A stretch of DNA of 7,850 bases, taken from contig NZ_LLZG01000111.1 in the NCBI RefSeq assembly GCF_001509475.1, positions 1 to 7,850 on the forward strand, written 5' to 3'. Positions within the stretch are counted from its first letter, which is position 1. Each line of letters opens with the position of its first letter. The DNA is from Streptomyces regalis (GTDB taxonomy: Bacteria; Actinomycetota; Actinomycetes; Streptomycetales; Streptomycetaceae). Shown piece after piece: positions 1-5,838 of the stretch. The notes beneath the pieces are model-generated. The model made no database searches, was not told where the DNA came from, and saw only the letters and a list, made by a program, of their open reading frames with translations. The position numbers and the translations under genes were made by a program.

Positions 1-2
1 AC

Positions 3-986
3 CTCCCCCCCCTCCCCCCGGATCCCCTCGACTACGTGGGCAACGGCCCTCCGACCTACGCCCCCGAACCCACTGCCCTCCCACCCGCGGACCCCGACGA
101 CCTGGACGACCTCGTCGCCGACACCGTCCTCGACGGCGCCCACTACGGCGCCTGCACCCTCCGGGCCGTCTCCCTGCGCGGAGACTCCGCCCGCTACCGG
201 GGTGAACCGCGCCGCGACTCCCTCCTCACCGCCCGCTTCGGCACCGGCGACCACGCCCTGGTCCTCGTGGCGATGGCGACCGGCGCCCGGGCCACCCCCA
301 ACGCCCACCGCGCCGCGGCCGAGGCCTGTCACTGGATCGGCCGGGCCGTCGGCCGCAGTCACCCGAGGCTCGCGGAGGACATAAGGGCCGCACGGCGCGG
401 CGACCTGAAGTCCGGCCTGCACCGCCTCACCGACCGCAGCCTCGGCAAACTCCGCGCCAGCGCCGCCGAACAGGGCATCGAACCGGAGGAGTACGCGGCG
501 ACCCTGCGCTGCCTCCTGCTCCCCGCCGACCCCGAATGCCGTACGCGTGTCTTCTTCGGCGTCGGCGGGGGCGGACTGTTCCGGCTGCGGGACGGCGAAT
601 GGCAGGACATAGAGCCCCGCGTCACCGACGCCACCGGCGAACCCGTCGTCGGCTTCGGCTCGTTGCCGGCCGAGACGCCCGAGGGCGACCGCCTCACCAT
701 GGACCTCGGCATCACCACACCCCCGAGCCCCTACGACCCGTCCCCCGACCCGCCCCGCGAACTCTTCCGCTTCCGTGCCTCGGTGGCCCGCCCGGGAGAC
801 ACCCTCCTGATGTGCACCGGCGGCCTCGCCGACCCGCTGCGCGGCGAACCCGAACTCGCCGCCCACCTCACCGCACGCTGGTCCGGATCCGAGCCCCCCG
901 GCCTCGCCACCTTCCTCGCCGACACCCAGGTCCGGGTCAAGGGGTACGCCGACGACCGTACGGCCGCCGGCGTGTGGGAGGCCTAG
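3..986 (+). CDS. PP2C-family protein phosphatase-like protein, 5' partial, probably catalytically degenerate
   Basis: The frame is open to the left edge of the window (Ser/Pro/Leu-rich codons from base 3), so the GTG at 36 probably encodes an internal Val and the N-terminus lies upstream. Numbering from that GTG, the visible part is 316 residues and has the PP2C fold order: RGDS with a basic stretch and Asp at 61 (matching the NED position), a strand ALVLVAMATGA at 74-84 where active enzymes have DGMGG, a middle region with VFFGVGGGGLFRLRDG, PGDTLLMCTGGL at 253-264 where enzymes have SDGL, and DDRT at 306-309 where enzymes have DNxT. Two of the four metal-binding Asp are therefore absent. Family assignment is by pattern recognition; I infer a pseudophosphatase or a protein-binding/regulatory role rather than a working Ser/Thr phosphatase. 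No TTA codon was seen. It converges on the HTH gene with a 21-bp gap and no visible hairpin between them. Confidence 0.8.
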   Translation, partial: LPPLPPDPLDYVGNGPPTYAPEPTALPPADPDDLDDLVADTVLDGAHYGACTLRAVSLRGDSARYRGEPRRDSLLTARFGTGDHALVLVAMATGARATPNAHRAAAEACHWIGRAVGRSHPRLAEDIRAARRGDLKSGLHRLTDRSLGKLRASAAEQGIEPEEYAATLRCLLLPADPECRTRVFFGVGGGGLFRLRDGEWQDIEPRVTDATGEPVVGFGSLPAETPEGDRLTMDLGITTPPSPYDPSPDPPRELFRFRASVARPGDTLLMCTGGLADPLRGEPELAAHLTARWSGSEPPGLATFLADTQVRVKGYADDRTAAGVWEA

Positions 987-1007
987 CCCCGCTTCCGGCG
1001 GTACTTC

Positions 1008-2312
1008 TCAGGTGTACGGCACCCACTTGCGGGCCGAGGTGTCGTACCCGTAGCTCGGCAGTCCCTCGATGCTCGTCGTGCGGAACGGGCGGCCGTGGTC
1101 GTCGATGCGGACCGTGCCGGTGCGGCCCTGGGAGGACCAGTCCAGTTCGAGGTACCAGCTGCAGTCGCAGCTCTCCGTCTGCGCGTCGACCAGCAGCACC
1201 TCCGGGTCCTGCGCGGACACCTGGTACGGCAGCTTCATCGCCGGGATCGGGGTGCCCGTGTCGTTGCCGTCGACCGGGCGGGCGATGGGCCGGTCCTTGT
1301 CCAGGTCGACATCGAAGTAGCGGGGCGTCAGCGCACCGCCGCAGCCGTTGTCCATGGCGTACGAGGTGCCCTCGACGGGTGCCGAGCGGCCGACGACGCG
1401 TACGCGGAGCGCCTCCAGGACGACGGCCGTCGACGTCCGCCCCTGTACGGCGATCTCCACCATGGTCTGCTGCCCGTGCACCGCGTTCTGGGACGCCGCC
1501 CAGATCCCGGCGTCCTGCGGGGCCGGAGGTGGGGGCACCTGCTGCGGGGACTTGGCGATGACGTAGTCGTGACCGCAGCCGCCCTGCCAGACGTGGGAGT
1601 CGATGCTCCAGGTGAGCGGGACGCCGCTCGGGGGCTGCTTCCGGCCGGCTTCCTCGGAGGGCTTGGCGGTGGACTCGGCGGATTCGGTTGGATCGGCGGA
1701 GGACTTCTTCGACGTGCCGGCCGAGGGTGACGCGGTGGTGGGGGAGGGGCTCGGGGACCTGGTCGACTTCGGGCGGGGAGTGCCCGAGTCGGTCGTACGG
1801 GGCGGATCGGCGGCCTGGACGGAGTCGCTGCCCCCGGGGCGGTGGTCCGGGAGGGCGGACAGGCTGCCGAGCGTGGCGAGGAGCGCTGTCGTCACGGCCG
1901 CGGAGACCAGGAGGCGTCGGCGGCGGTACCAGGGGCGGCGGGTAGGCGCGCCCGGCGCGGGTTCTTCGGGCGTCTCTGCCGGGGAGCTGTCCGCGGACCC
2001 GTCCGCAGTGGAGGGGGCGCTGTCCGCCGCCGGGGGACTCGCCGTCCGGGTGCGCTGCCGTGCCGCAACCGCCAGGATCCACCGCCGGTGCAGCTCGAGC
2101 CGCTCCTCCGGCGTCGCCTTGCACAGCGCGGCGAAGCGTTCCACGGGCGCGAAGTCGAGGGGGACCGCGTCGCCGGCGCAGTAGCGGTGCAGCGTGGAGG
2201 TGTTCATGTTCAGGCGGCGGGCCAGCTGACCGTAGCTGCGGTCGGTGCGTTCCTTCAGGCGTCTGAGTAACGCCGCGAACTCCTGGACGTCGTCGCTCTG
2301 TACTTCCGACAC
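1008..2312 (-). CDS. Membrane-anchored XRE-type helix-turn-helix protein with extracytoplasmic domain
   Basis: A protein of 434 residues. Residues about 8-65 form an XRE-like HTH domain (EFAALLRRLKERTDRSYGQLARRL followed by NMNTSTLHRYCAGDAVP as recognition part). A charged linker leads to RRPWYRRRR and one hydrophobic segment at about 133-153; Arg before the segment predicts the HTH inside and the C-terminus outside the cell. A Ser/Thr/Pro linker (155-232) precedes a domain at about 233-434 with Cys246, Cys324, Cys382 and Cys384 (motifs GGCGHDYV, DNGCGGALTPRYF, SCDCSWYLELDW), possibly disulphide-bonded. The layout recalls RodZ-type or signal-sensing HTH membrane proteins; ligand and targets are unknown. 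The GTG start is supported by GGGGGAA at 2315-2321. Codon 15 is TTA (bases 2268-2270 read in reverse), implying dependence on the bldA leucyl-tRNA in Streptomyces. Confidence 0.88.
   Translation of the reverse strand: MSEVQSDDVQEFAALLRRLKERTDRSYGQLARRLNMNTSTLHRYCAGDAVPLDFAPVERFAALCKATPEERLELHRRWILAVAARQRTRTASPPAADSAPSTADGSADSSPAETPEEPAPGAPTRRPWYRRRRLLVSAAVTTALLATLGSLSALPDHRPGGSDSVQAADPPRTTDSGTPRPKSTRSPSPSPTTASPSAGTSKKSSADPTESAESTAKPSEEAGRKQPPSGVPLTWSIDSHVWQGGCGHDYVIAKSPQQVPPPPAPQDAGIWAASQNAVHGQQTMVEIAVQGRTSTAVVLEALRVRVVGRSAPVEGTSYAMDNGCGGALTPRYFDVDLDKDRPIARPVDGNDTGTPIPAMKLPYQVSAQDPEVLLVDAQTESCDCSWYLELDWSSQGRTGTVRIDDHGRPFRTTSIEGLPSYGYDTSARKWVPYT
2268..2270 (-). other. TTA leucine codon at codon 15 of the HTH gene
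   Basis: In frame, the codons for Ala-Ala-Leu-Leu read gcg gcg tta ctc on the minus strand. TTA is rare in Streptomyces genes and is read only by the developmentally regulated bldA tRNA. A position close to the start codon is common among TTA-bearing regulatory genes. Confidence 0.85.
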
Positions 2313-2330
2313 TGTTCCCCCGCGTCCTGC

Positions 2331-2389
2331 CCGTCCCGGGACGGCATCCCAGGCACTCCATATACCTGCACGTCAGCAGGGCTGGGATG
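2331..2389. promoter_or_regulatory. Palindrome plus inverted repeat upstream of the HTH gene, possible operator
   Basis: A perfect 14-bp palindrome CCGTCCCGGGACGG lies at 2331-2344. Directly next to it, CATCCCAG at 2345-2352 and CTGGGATG at 2382-2389 form perfect 8-bp arms around an AT-richer core containing TATA (2361-2364). The pair sits 18-77 bases upstream of the GTG start at 2312, where an HTH protein could bind its own promoter. No convincing -35/-10 pair was identified, so an operator function is inference. Confidence 0.35.
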
Positions 2390-2411
2390 GTTCCACCGTC
2401 GCGGATCGGGC

Positions 2412-2433
2412 GTCGGCGGTTGCGCCCGCCGAC
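2412..2433. repeat. 8-bp inverted repeat
   Basis: GTCGGCGG at 2412-2419 and CCGCCGAC at 2426-2433 are perfect complements around a 6-base loop. It lies between the HTH promoter region and the MITE-like element; function is unknown. Confidence 0.4.
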
Positions 2434-2479
2434 TGTGACGGCTGATGCTCTTGGTGTCGCACCGACCAGGCCGACAGGG

Positions 2480-2619
2480 CCCAGGGTCTGTCCGGCGGAT
2501 CAGGCCGGCTGCAAGGCGGAGGAGGGAGTCGACGCGGAGCGTCGGCGACCGACGACAACGCGGCAGATGTGCGTGCCAGGCACCGCGACGTCGGCCTGAT
2601 CCGCCGGCCAGGTCCTGGG
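2480..2619. mobile_element. MITE-like element of about 140 bp with long terminal inverted repeats
   Basis: The left end (2480-2509) and right end (2590-2619) are inverted repeats matching at 26 of 30 positions, including a perfect 16-bp core CCGGCGGATCAGGCCG at 2492-2507 against its complement at 2592-2607. The 80-base interior has no coding potential but contains a small hairpin, CGACGC-gga-GCGTCG at 2530-2544. Length, lack of transposase and terminal inverted repeats fit a miniature inverted-repeat element mobilised in trans. The TIR style (TGTCCGGCGGATCA) resembles sequences I associate with recurring Streptomyces repeats, but that is memory, not a search. Exact ends and a target-site duplication could not be fixed. 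A structured regulatory RNA is the alternative. It lies between two divergent genes, about 80 bases before the secreted-protein start. Confidence 0.6.
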
Positions 2620-2698
2620 GGGCCGGACGGACCATCCGGCGTCGGTGACGACCGACTTCCGATCGTTCACGCTCTCATCTCACTCACGGGGGACACCC

Positions 2699-3316
2699 AT
2701 GCCCAAGCACACCCGAGCCGGCGTGCTCGCCGCACTCGCCGTCGCGGGCCTCGCCGCAGGCGCCGCACTCAACGCCGCACCGGCGGGCGCCGCTACGAAG
2801 GCGCCCGCGCCGAAGTTCCTGTCGGCGTCCGAACTCCCGCCGCACCCCTCCTCCGCCTGGACCGCCGGCAAGGTCACCGACGGCGTCCCGGAGGAACTGC
2901 CGGGCTGCCTGGCCGAGGCGTTGCTCGGCTACGACTCCCGCCACCGCACCTTCCGCACCGAACTCGAGACCGGCGCCGAACAGGTCAGCGTCGTCGTCGG
3001 TGACAACGCCAAGGCCAAGGCCCTCGCCACCCACCTCAACAAGCAGATCCGCTCCTGCGCCCTGCGCAGTGACGCCGACCCGGAGATCGAGGCCGAGTAC
3101 CGGAGTTACGGCAGCCTGCCGGTCGAGGAGGGCGCCCGCGTCCACGGCGTGCACACCCGCGCCTCGTGGGGCGCCATGGACATCCACCTCCTGTCCGTCG
3201 GCCGGGACGGCGGCACCGTCACCCTCGTGCGGTGGGGGCAGATGGGCGACTTCACGGACGCGCCGGTGAAGGCCTTCAAGAAGACGACCACCACCGCGGT
3301 CGACAAGCTGTACTGA
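2699..3316 (+). CDS. Small secreted protein, possible PknH-like sensor-type domain
   Basis: I chose the ATG at 2699 rather than the in-frame GTG at 2645: GGGGGA at 2688-2693 is correctly spaced from it, and the protein then begins with a classic Sec signal peptide (MPKHTRAG, hydrophobic Ala/Val/Leu core at 9-28, likely cleavage after Ala-Gly-Ala-Ala at about residue 32). The mature part of roughly 173 residues has a LSASELPPHPSSAW start, two cysteines (70 and 120) that could form a disulphide, Trp157 and Trp179, and alternating strand-like segments. This order (SASELP, Trp, Cys, VVVGD, Cys, VTLVRWG) resembles the PknH-type extracellular sensor domain found in actinobacterial secreted and lipoproteins, but no lipobox is present and the match is tentative. 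No partner gene is adjacent; it stands as a monocistronic unit ended by the hairpin at 3350. Confidence 0.87.
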   Translation: MPKHTRAGVLAALAVAGLAAGAALNAAPAGAATKAPAPKFLSASELPPHPSSAWTAGKVTDGVPEELPGCLAEALLGYDSRHRTFRTELETGAEQVSVVVGDNAKAKALATHLNKQIRSCALRSDADPEIEAEYRSYGSLPVEEGARVHGVHTRASWGAMDIHLLSVGRDGGTVTLVRWGQMGDFTDAPVKAFKKTTTTAVDKLY

Positions 3317-3349
3317 CCGACGCCCACCACTGGACCACCACACCAGCGG

Positions 3350-3384
3350 GGCCGCCCACCCGGACGGGGGTCGGGCGGGCGGCC
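3350..3384 (+). terminator. Rho-independent-type hairpin after the secreted-protein gene
   Basis: GGCCGCCC (3350-3357) pairs with GGGCGGCC (3377-3384), and inside it CCCG (3359-3362) pairs with CGGG (3372-3375), separated by one A/C mismatch and a 9-base loop. It starts 34 bases after the stop codon. No T-run follows, as is usual in Streptomyces. Confidence 0.75.
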
Positions 3385-3896
3385 TCGCATCCATAGGCCG
3401 AAGGCAGCGAATTCCGGCCAGTTTCGCCGGCTGTGGGCATCGGCTCCGACAGCGCCTCGACGTCGAGCCCCCACAGCCACGCGTCTGCCTCGGGTACGGC
3501 CGGATGCGCAGAGCGGAATCGGTAGATGGGCCGATTCCCTGCGGTCCGGACGCTCCCGGGGCAGTCGGCGCGCAGTCGGGCAGGACTGCCCTGGTCGGCC
3601 GCCCCTCGAGGAGCGGATCGAACCGCCGCGCCTCCCCTCGTCAAAAGCCCGCCTCCGGCCTGGAAGCCGCGCCCGCCGCCGGTGGCCGACGCGATTCGGC
3701 CCTCGCACAGGGTGGCTTCCGGGCGACCGGTGGGTGACGTTCCAGGTTTCATGCACCCGCACGAGCTGCCCCACCCGTGGCCGAACACCTGGTCGTTGCC
3801 GATTCGACATGACTGCCGCCGGTCCGACCGGGAAATGGTTCCCGTGAACGTGTTCGAGCCAGGAGGGGAACCGACATCGGCACGCGGGCGGGGGTC
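3385..3896. other. Intergenic stretch without a convincing gene, rich in hairpins
   Basis: Reading frames here have mixed third-position composition and no recognisable domain. The region contains several perfect inverted repeats: CTGTGGG (3431-3437) with CCCACAG (3470-3476), plus GGCTC/GAGCC inside and a 12-bp palindrome CTCGACGTCGAG (3456-3467); GGAATCGG (3515-3522) with CCGATTCC (3531-3538), 8-base loop; GGGCAGTC (3559-3566) with GACTGCCC (3584-3591), extendable to 11 pairs with one G-T; and CGGGAA (3829-3834) with TTCCCG (3839-3844), 4-base loop, about 50 bases upstream of the next gene. It may hold an unannotated structured RNA, gene remnants or the control region of the ATPase gene. An 18-residue reading frame from GTG 3844 ends in an ATGA overlap with the next start. 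Confidence 0.5.
3861..3870 (+). promoter_or_regulatory. Near-perfect Shine-Dalgarno far upstream of the assigned ATG
   Basis: AGGAGGGGAA is the strongest ribosome-binding sequence in the area, but the first ATG/GTG/TTG/CTG after it is the ATG at 3897, about 30 bases away. At ideal spacing (9 bases after AGGAGG) there is an in-frame ATC at 3876, which would add seven residues (start-G-T-R-A-G-V) to the ATPase. Confidence 0.5.
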
Positions 3897-4379
3897 ATGA
3901 AAAGGCAGGCACGGGGAGGCGGTCCCATAACGGTAGGGGCCTCCTCGGCAAGGACAGTGGAGGACAGGGCCGCGAGCGCCGGGGAACAGGCGCAGACGCC
4001 TCAGCTCAGGCGCAGACTCGGGAGGGCGGACCTGCGGGCCGTACCGGAGGCACGCAGGGCTCTGCGCGAGCTGTTACGGCACTGGGGGAGGCCCGGCCGA
4101 TCGGACATAGCCGAACTGCTCACCAGCGAGCTCGTCACCAACGCGCTCGTCCACACCGACCGTGAAGCGGTCCTGACGGCCACCGTCGGACCGGGCGGAC
4201 TCAGAGTGGAGGTGAGGGACTTCGTGGCCCGCAGACCCAGACTGCGCGTACCGAACGCCGACGACGGTACGAACGGCAGAGGCCTGATCCTGGTCCAGTC
4301 CCTCGCGGACGCCTGGGGTGTGCGCTCACACGGCGTGGGGAAGGCGGTGTGGTTCGAACTCGACGCGGGCGCCGCGTGA
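3897..4379 (+). CDS. RsbW/SpoIIAB-like ATP-binding regulator (HATPase_c anti-sigma-factor type)
   Basis: A protein of 160 residues from the ATG at 3897. After a variable basic N-terminus (1-38), residues about 39-156 form a GHKL ATPase domain: the N box SELVTNALVHT with Glu78 and Asn82, the G1-like VEVRDF with Asp108, and the G2-like NGRGLILVQSLADAWGV (126-142). This is the single-domain serine-kinase/anti-sigma family that in Streptomyces controls sigma factors or partner-switching proteins; no sigma factor or anti-anti-sigma factor is adjacent, so the target is unknown. Codon 60 is TTA (4074-4076), so translation may need the bldA tRNA. The start is uncertain: the best Shine-Dalgarno (3861-3866) is too far from the ATG but ideal for an in-frame ATC at 3876. 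An inverted repeat lies at 3829-3844. A strong hairpin follows at 4417. Confidence 0.9.
   Translation: MKRQARGGGPITVGASSARTVEDRAASAGEQAQTPQLRRRLGRADLRAVPEARRALRELLRHWGRPGRSDIAELLTSELVTNALVHTDREAVLTATVGPGGLRVEVRDFVARRPRLRVPNADDGTNGRGLILVQSLADAWGVRSHGVGKAVWFELDAGAA
4074..4076 (+). other. TTA leucine codon at codon 60 of the RsbW-like gene
   Basis: The codons for Glu-Leu-Leu-Arg read gag ctg tta cgg, in frame with the ATG at 3897. TTA marks likely bldA-dependent translation in Streptomyces. I saw no other in-frame TTA in the remaining genes except codon 15 of the HTH gene. Confidence 0.88.
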
Positions 4380-4416
4380 CCACGGCTGCCGTATGACGAG
4401 GTGTGCCTCATGACAG

Positions 4417-4459
4417 CGGGAAGGGGCGCGACCCGAGCTTCGGGTCGCGCCCCTTCCCG
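4417..4459. terminator. Bidirectional terminator, 20-bp perfect stem
   Basis: The arm starting CGGGAAGGGGCGCG at 4417 and ending CCCGA at 4436 is perfectly complementary to 4440-4459, with the 3-base loop gct. It lies between the stops of two convergent genes (4379 on plus, 4476 on minus) and can serve both. No T-run is needed for this type of actinomycete terminator. Confidence 0.92.
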
Positions 4460-4475
4460 TCGATGAGTGGCGTTC

Positions 4476-5519
4476 TCAGCCGAACTGCTGCTCAAGGTCC
4501 TTGAGCTTGCGCTCCAGGGAGTCGAGCCGCGGCAGCGCCATTGTGTCGTCCTCCGTGGTGAGGTCGACGGTCACCGGCTCAGAACCGGTGCGGACGGGCT
4601 GCAGTGAGGGACGCGATCGTACGGGCAGTTGCTCCGGCGCGGATATGGCAGGCTCCGCGGAGACTTGGGCCGAGGCGCGCTCCAGGGCCGCCTGCGGCTC
4701 CACCTGCCGTCCGCCGCCACGCCCGATGAAGCCGCGGTGGCCCCGGCTGATGGCCTTCAGCTGGGCGCGCTCCATGCGCTGCTGGTCGCGCCTGCGCAGC
4801 CGGCTCTCGTCCTTCTGCCGCTTGTCCTCACGGACCTCGTCGACCGCCTCGTCCAGGCTGCGCACACCCTCCAGCAGCATCAACGACCAGGCCTTGTAGG
4901 TCTCGCGAGGGGCCCGCAGCCAACGCACGATCCGGATCTGCGGGAGGGGCCTCGGCACCAGACCCTGCTCGCGCAGGGCGGCCCGGCGGGTCTGCTTCAG
5001 CGCCCGGTCGAACAGCACGGCCGCGGACAGGGACATGCCGGCGAAGAAGTGCGGGGCACCGTCGTGGCCGAGGCCCCTGGGCGCGTGCACCCAGTTGAAC
5101 CAGGCCGCGGCGGCCGCGAACGTCCATACGAGTATCCGGGAGCCGAGAGCCGCATCACCATGGCTGGCCTCGCGCACCGCGAGGACGGAACAGAACATCG
5201 CGGCGCCGTCCAGACCGAACGGCACGAGGTACTGCCAGCCGTTGTGCAGGCCGAGGTTCTGTTCGCCGAAGCCGACCAGGCCGTGGAAGGAGAGCGCGGC
5301 GGCCACGGCCGCACAGCAGAACAGCAGCACATAGGAGGCGGTGCCGTATATGGCCTCCTTGCGCCTACGGCGCTCCTCGCTGCGCTCCCACGAGTCGTCC
5401 GCGCTCGCGTCCTTCCCCGAGGTCTTCCCGCGCCGGAGCACCGCTATCGCCGCCAGCAGGCCCAGGAGCAGGACGGCGCCCGGAAGCAACCAGTTCAGCG
5501 ATATGTCGGTCAATCTCAT
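4476..5519 (-). CDS. DUF2637 domain multi-pass membrane protein
   Basis: A protein of 347 residues from the ATG at 5519, chosen over the in-frame GTG at 5576 because AAGGGA (5526-5531) is spaced 6 bases from it and the first membrane segment follows directly. Hydrophobic segments lie at about 9-27, 58-77, 97-117, 128-146 and 157-171; YLVPFGLDGAAMFCSVLAVREA and FNWVHAPRGLGH are the conserved core that I recognise as DUF2637. The cytoplasmic part is highly charged (about 222-258, EAVDEVREDKRQKDESRLRRRDQQ, probable long helix), then a variable linker, and a C-terminal leucine-heptad helix (LDSLERKLKDLEQQFG) that could mediate oligomerisation. DUF2637 also occurs in the SpdB-type spread proteins of actinomycete conjugative plasmids; this looks like the chromosomal paralogue, with no transfer genes nearby. 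Function unknown. The expression unit appears monocistronic, ended by the hairpin at 4417. Confidence 0.9.
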   Translation of the reverse strand: MRLTDISLNWLLPGAVLLLGLLAAIAVLRRGKTSGKDASADDSWERSEERRRRKEAIYGTASYVLLFCCAAVAAALSFHGLVGFGEQNLGLHNGWQYLVPFGLDGAAMFCSVLAVREASHGDAALGSRILVWTFAAAAAWFNWVHAPRGLGHDGAPHFFAGMSLSAAVLFDRALKQTRRAALREQGLVPRPLPQIRIVRWLRAPRETYKAWSLMLLEGVRSLDEAVDEVREDKRQKDESRLRRRDQQRMERAQLKAISRGHRGFIGRGGGRQVEPQAALERASAQVSAEPAISAPEQLPVRSRPSLQPVRTGSEPVTVDLTTEDDTMALPRLDSLERKLKDLEQQFG

Positions 5520-5838
5520 CTGGGGTCCCTTGCATTGGGATAGGGCGTAACGCCCGCCATAGTGGCCCAATCCCACCGGCCCTCAGGGGGTTTCGGGGCA
5601 AGAGGCCGCCAAGGAAGTGCAAGGGGATGCCCAGGGCGGCGTTCTGCTCGAACTGCCGCTTGAGGGGCGGGAGTTGAGTTCGAACAAGACTACCCGTACG
5701 GGTGGTTCCACGGAAAGTTCCTGCGCTAGGTGAGGAATTTGTGAAACGCCTGTAACCGTAACGGGTGTCGCGCTCACAGGTGATCTTACGGCACGGTGCT
5801 GTACGCCCACGCCGGAGGGGCCCATGCCTGAGGGGGTG
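5520..5838. other. Intergenic region between the FhuF-like and DUF2637 genes
   Basis: No convincing gene: short frames on both strands have third-position composition unlike the neighbours. It must hold the DUF2637 promoter. Visible structure: GGGCGT-a-ACGCCC at 5543-5555, inside the arms ATTGGG (5534-5539) and CCCAAT (5566-5571); a perfect 12-bp palindrome ACCCGTACGGGT at 5692-5703; and, on the minus strand, a GGAAC-N16-CGTA pattern spanning about 5696-5720 that loosely resembles an ECF-sigma promoter. No terminator for the FhuF-like gene was evident. Confidence 0.45.

Noticed and set aside
987..1007. Search for a terminator between the convergent PP2C-like and HTH genes
   Set aside because: The 21-bp gap contains no inverted repeat able to form a stable hairpin; termination is unresolved from sequence.
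536..1561. Plus-strand frame of 341 codons spanning the ends of two real genes
   Set aside because: It encodes Arg/Pro-rich low-complexity sequence, runs against the HTH gene and overlaps the PP2C-like gene; typical high-GC shadow.
937..2361. Long minus-strand frame of 474 codons overlapping the HTH gene
   Set aside because: It is rich in Arg/Pro/Gly with no domain, and shadows the HTH gene in another frame; the 1008-2312 frame has recognisable HTH, membrane and cysteine domains and a proper ribosome-binding site.
2645..2698. Upstream GTG start (2645) for the secreted protein
   Set aside because: It would place 18 polar residues before the signal peptide and lacks a ribosome-binding site, whereas ATG 2699 has both in place.
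3606..3642. tRNA-like T-arm on the minus strand (GGTTCGATCC)
   Set aside because: The loop is one base short and no matching D-arm, anticodon arm or acceptor stem could be drawn; it is more likely part of an imperfect CGAGGAG/CTCC-CTCG hairpin.
3276..3788. Minus-strand frame of 170 codons in the gene-free stretch
   Set aside because: No recognisable domain, poor codon pattern, and it runs into the secreted-protein gene and through its terminator.
3526..3900. Plus-strand frame of 124 codons ending in an ATGA overlap with the ATPase gene
   Set aside because: Third-position GC is clearly lower than in neighbours, no domain is visible, and it crosses several inverted repeats. A short coupled leader from GTG 3844 cannot be excluded.
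5583..5765. Small minus-strand frame (about 42 codons from GTG with AGGAA upstream) and a plus-strand frame of about 38 codons on the same DNA
   Set aside because: Both have only about 65-70 percent G/C at third positions, far below the surrounding genes, and neither has a known domain.
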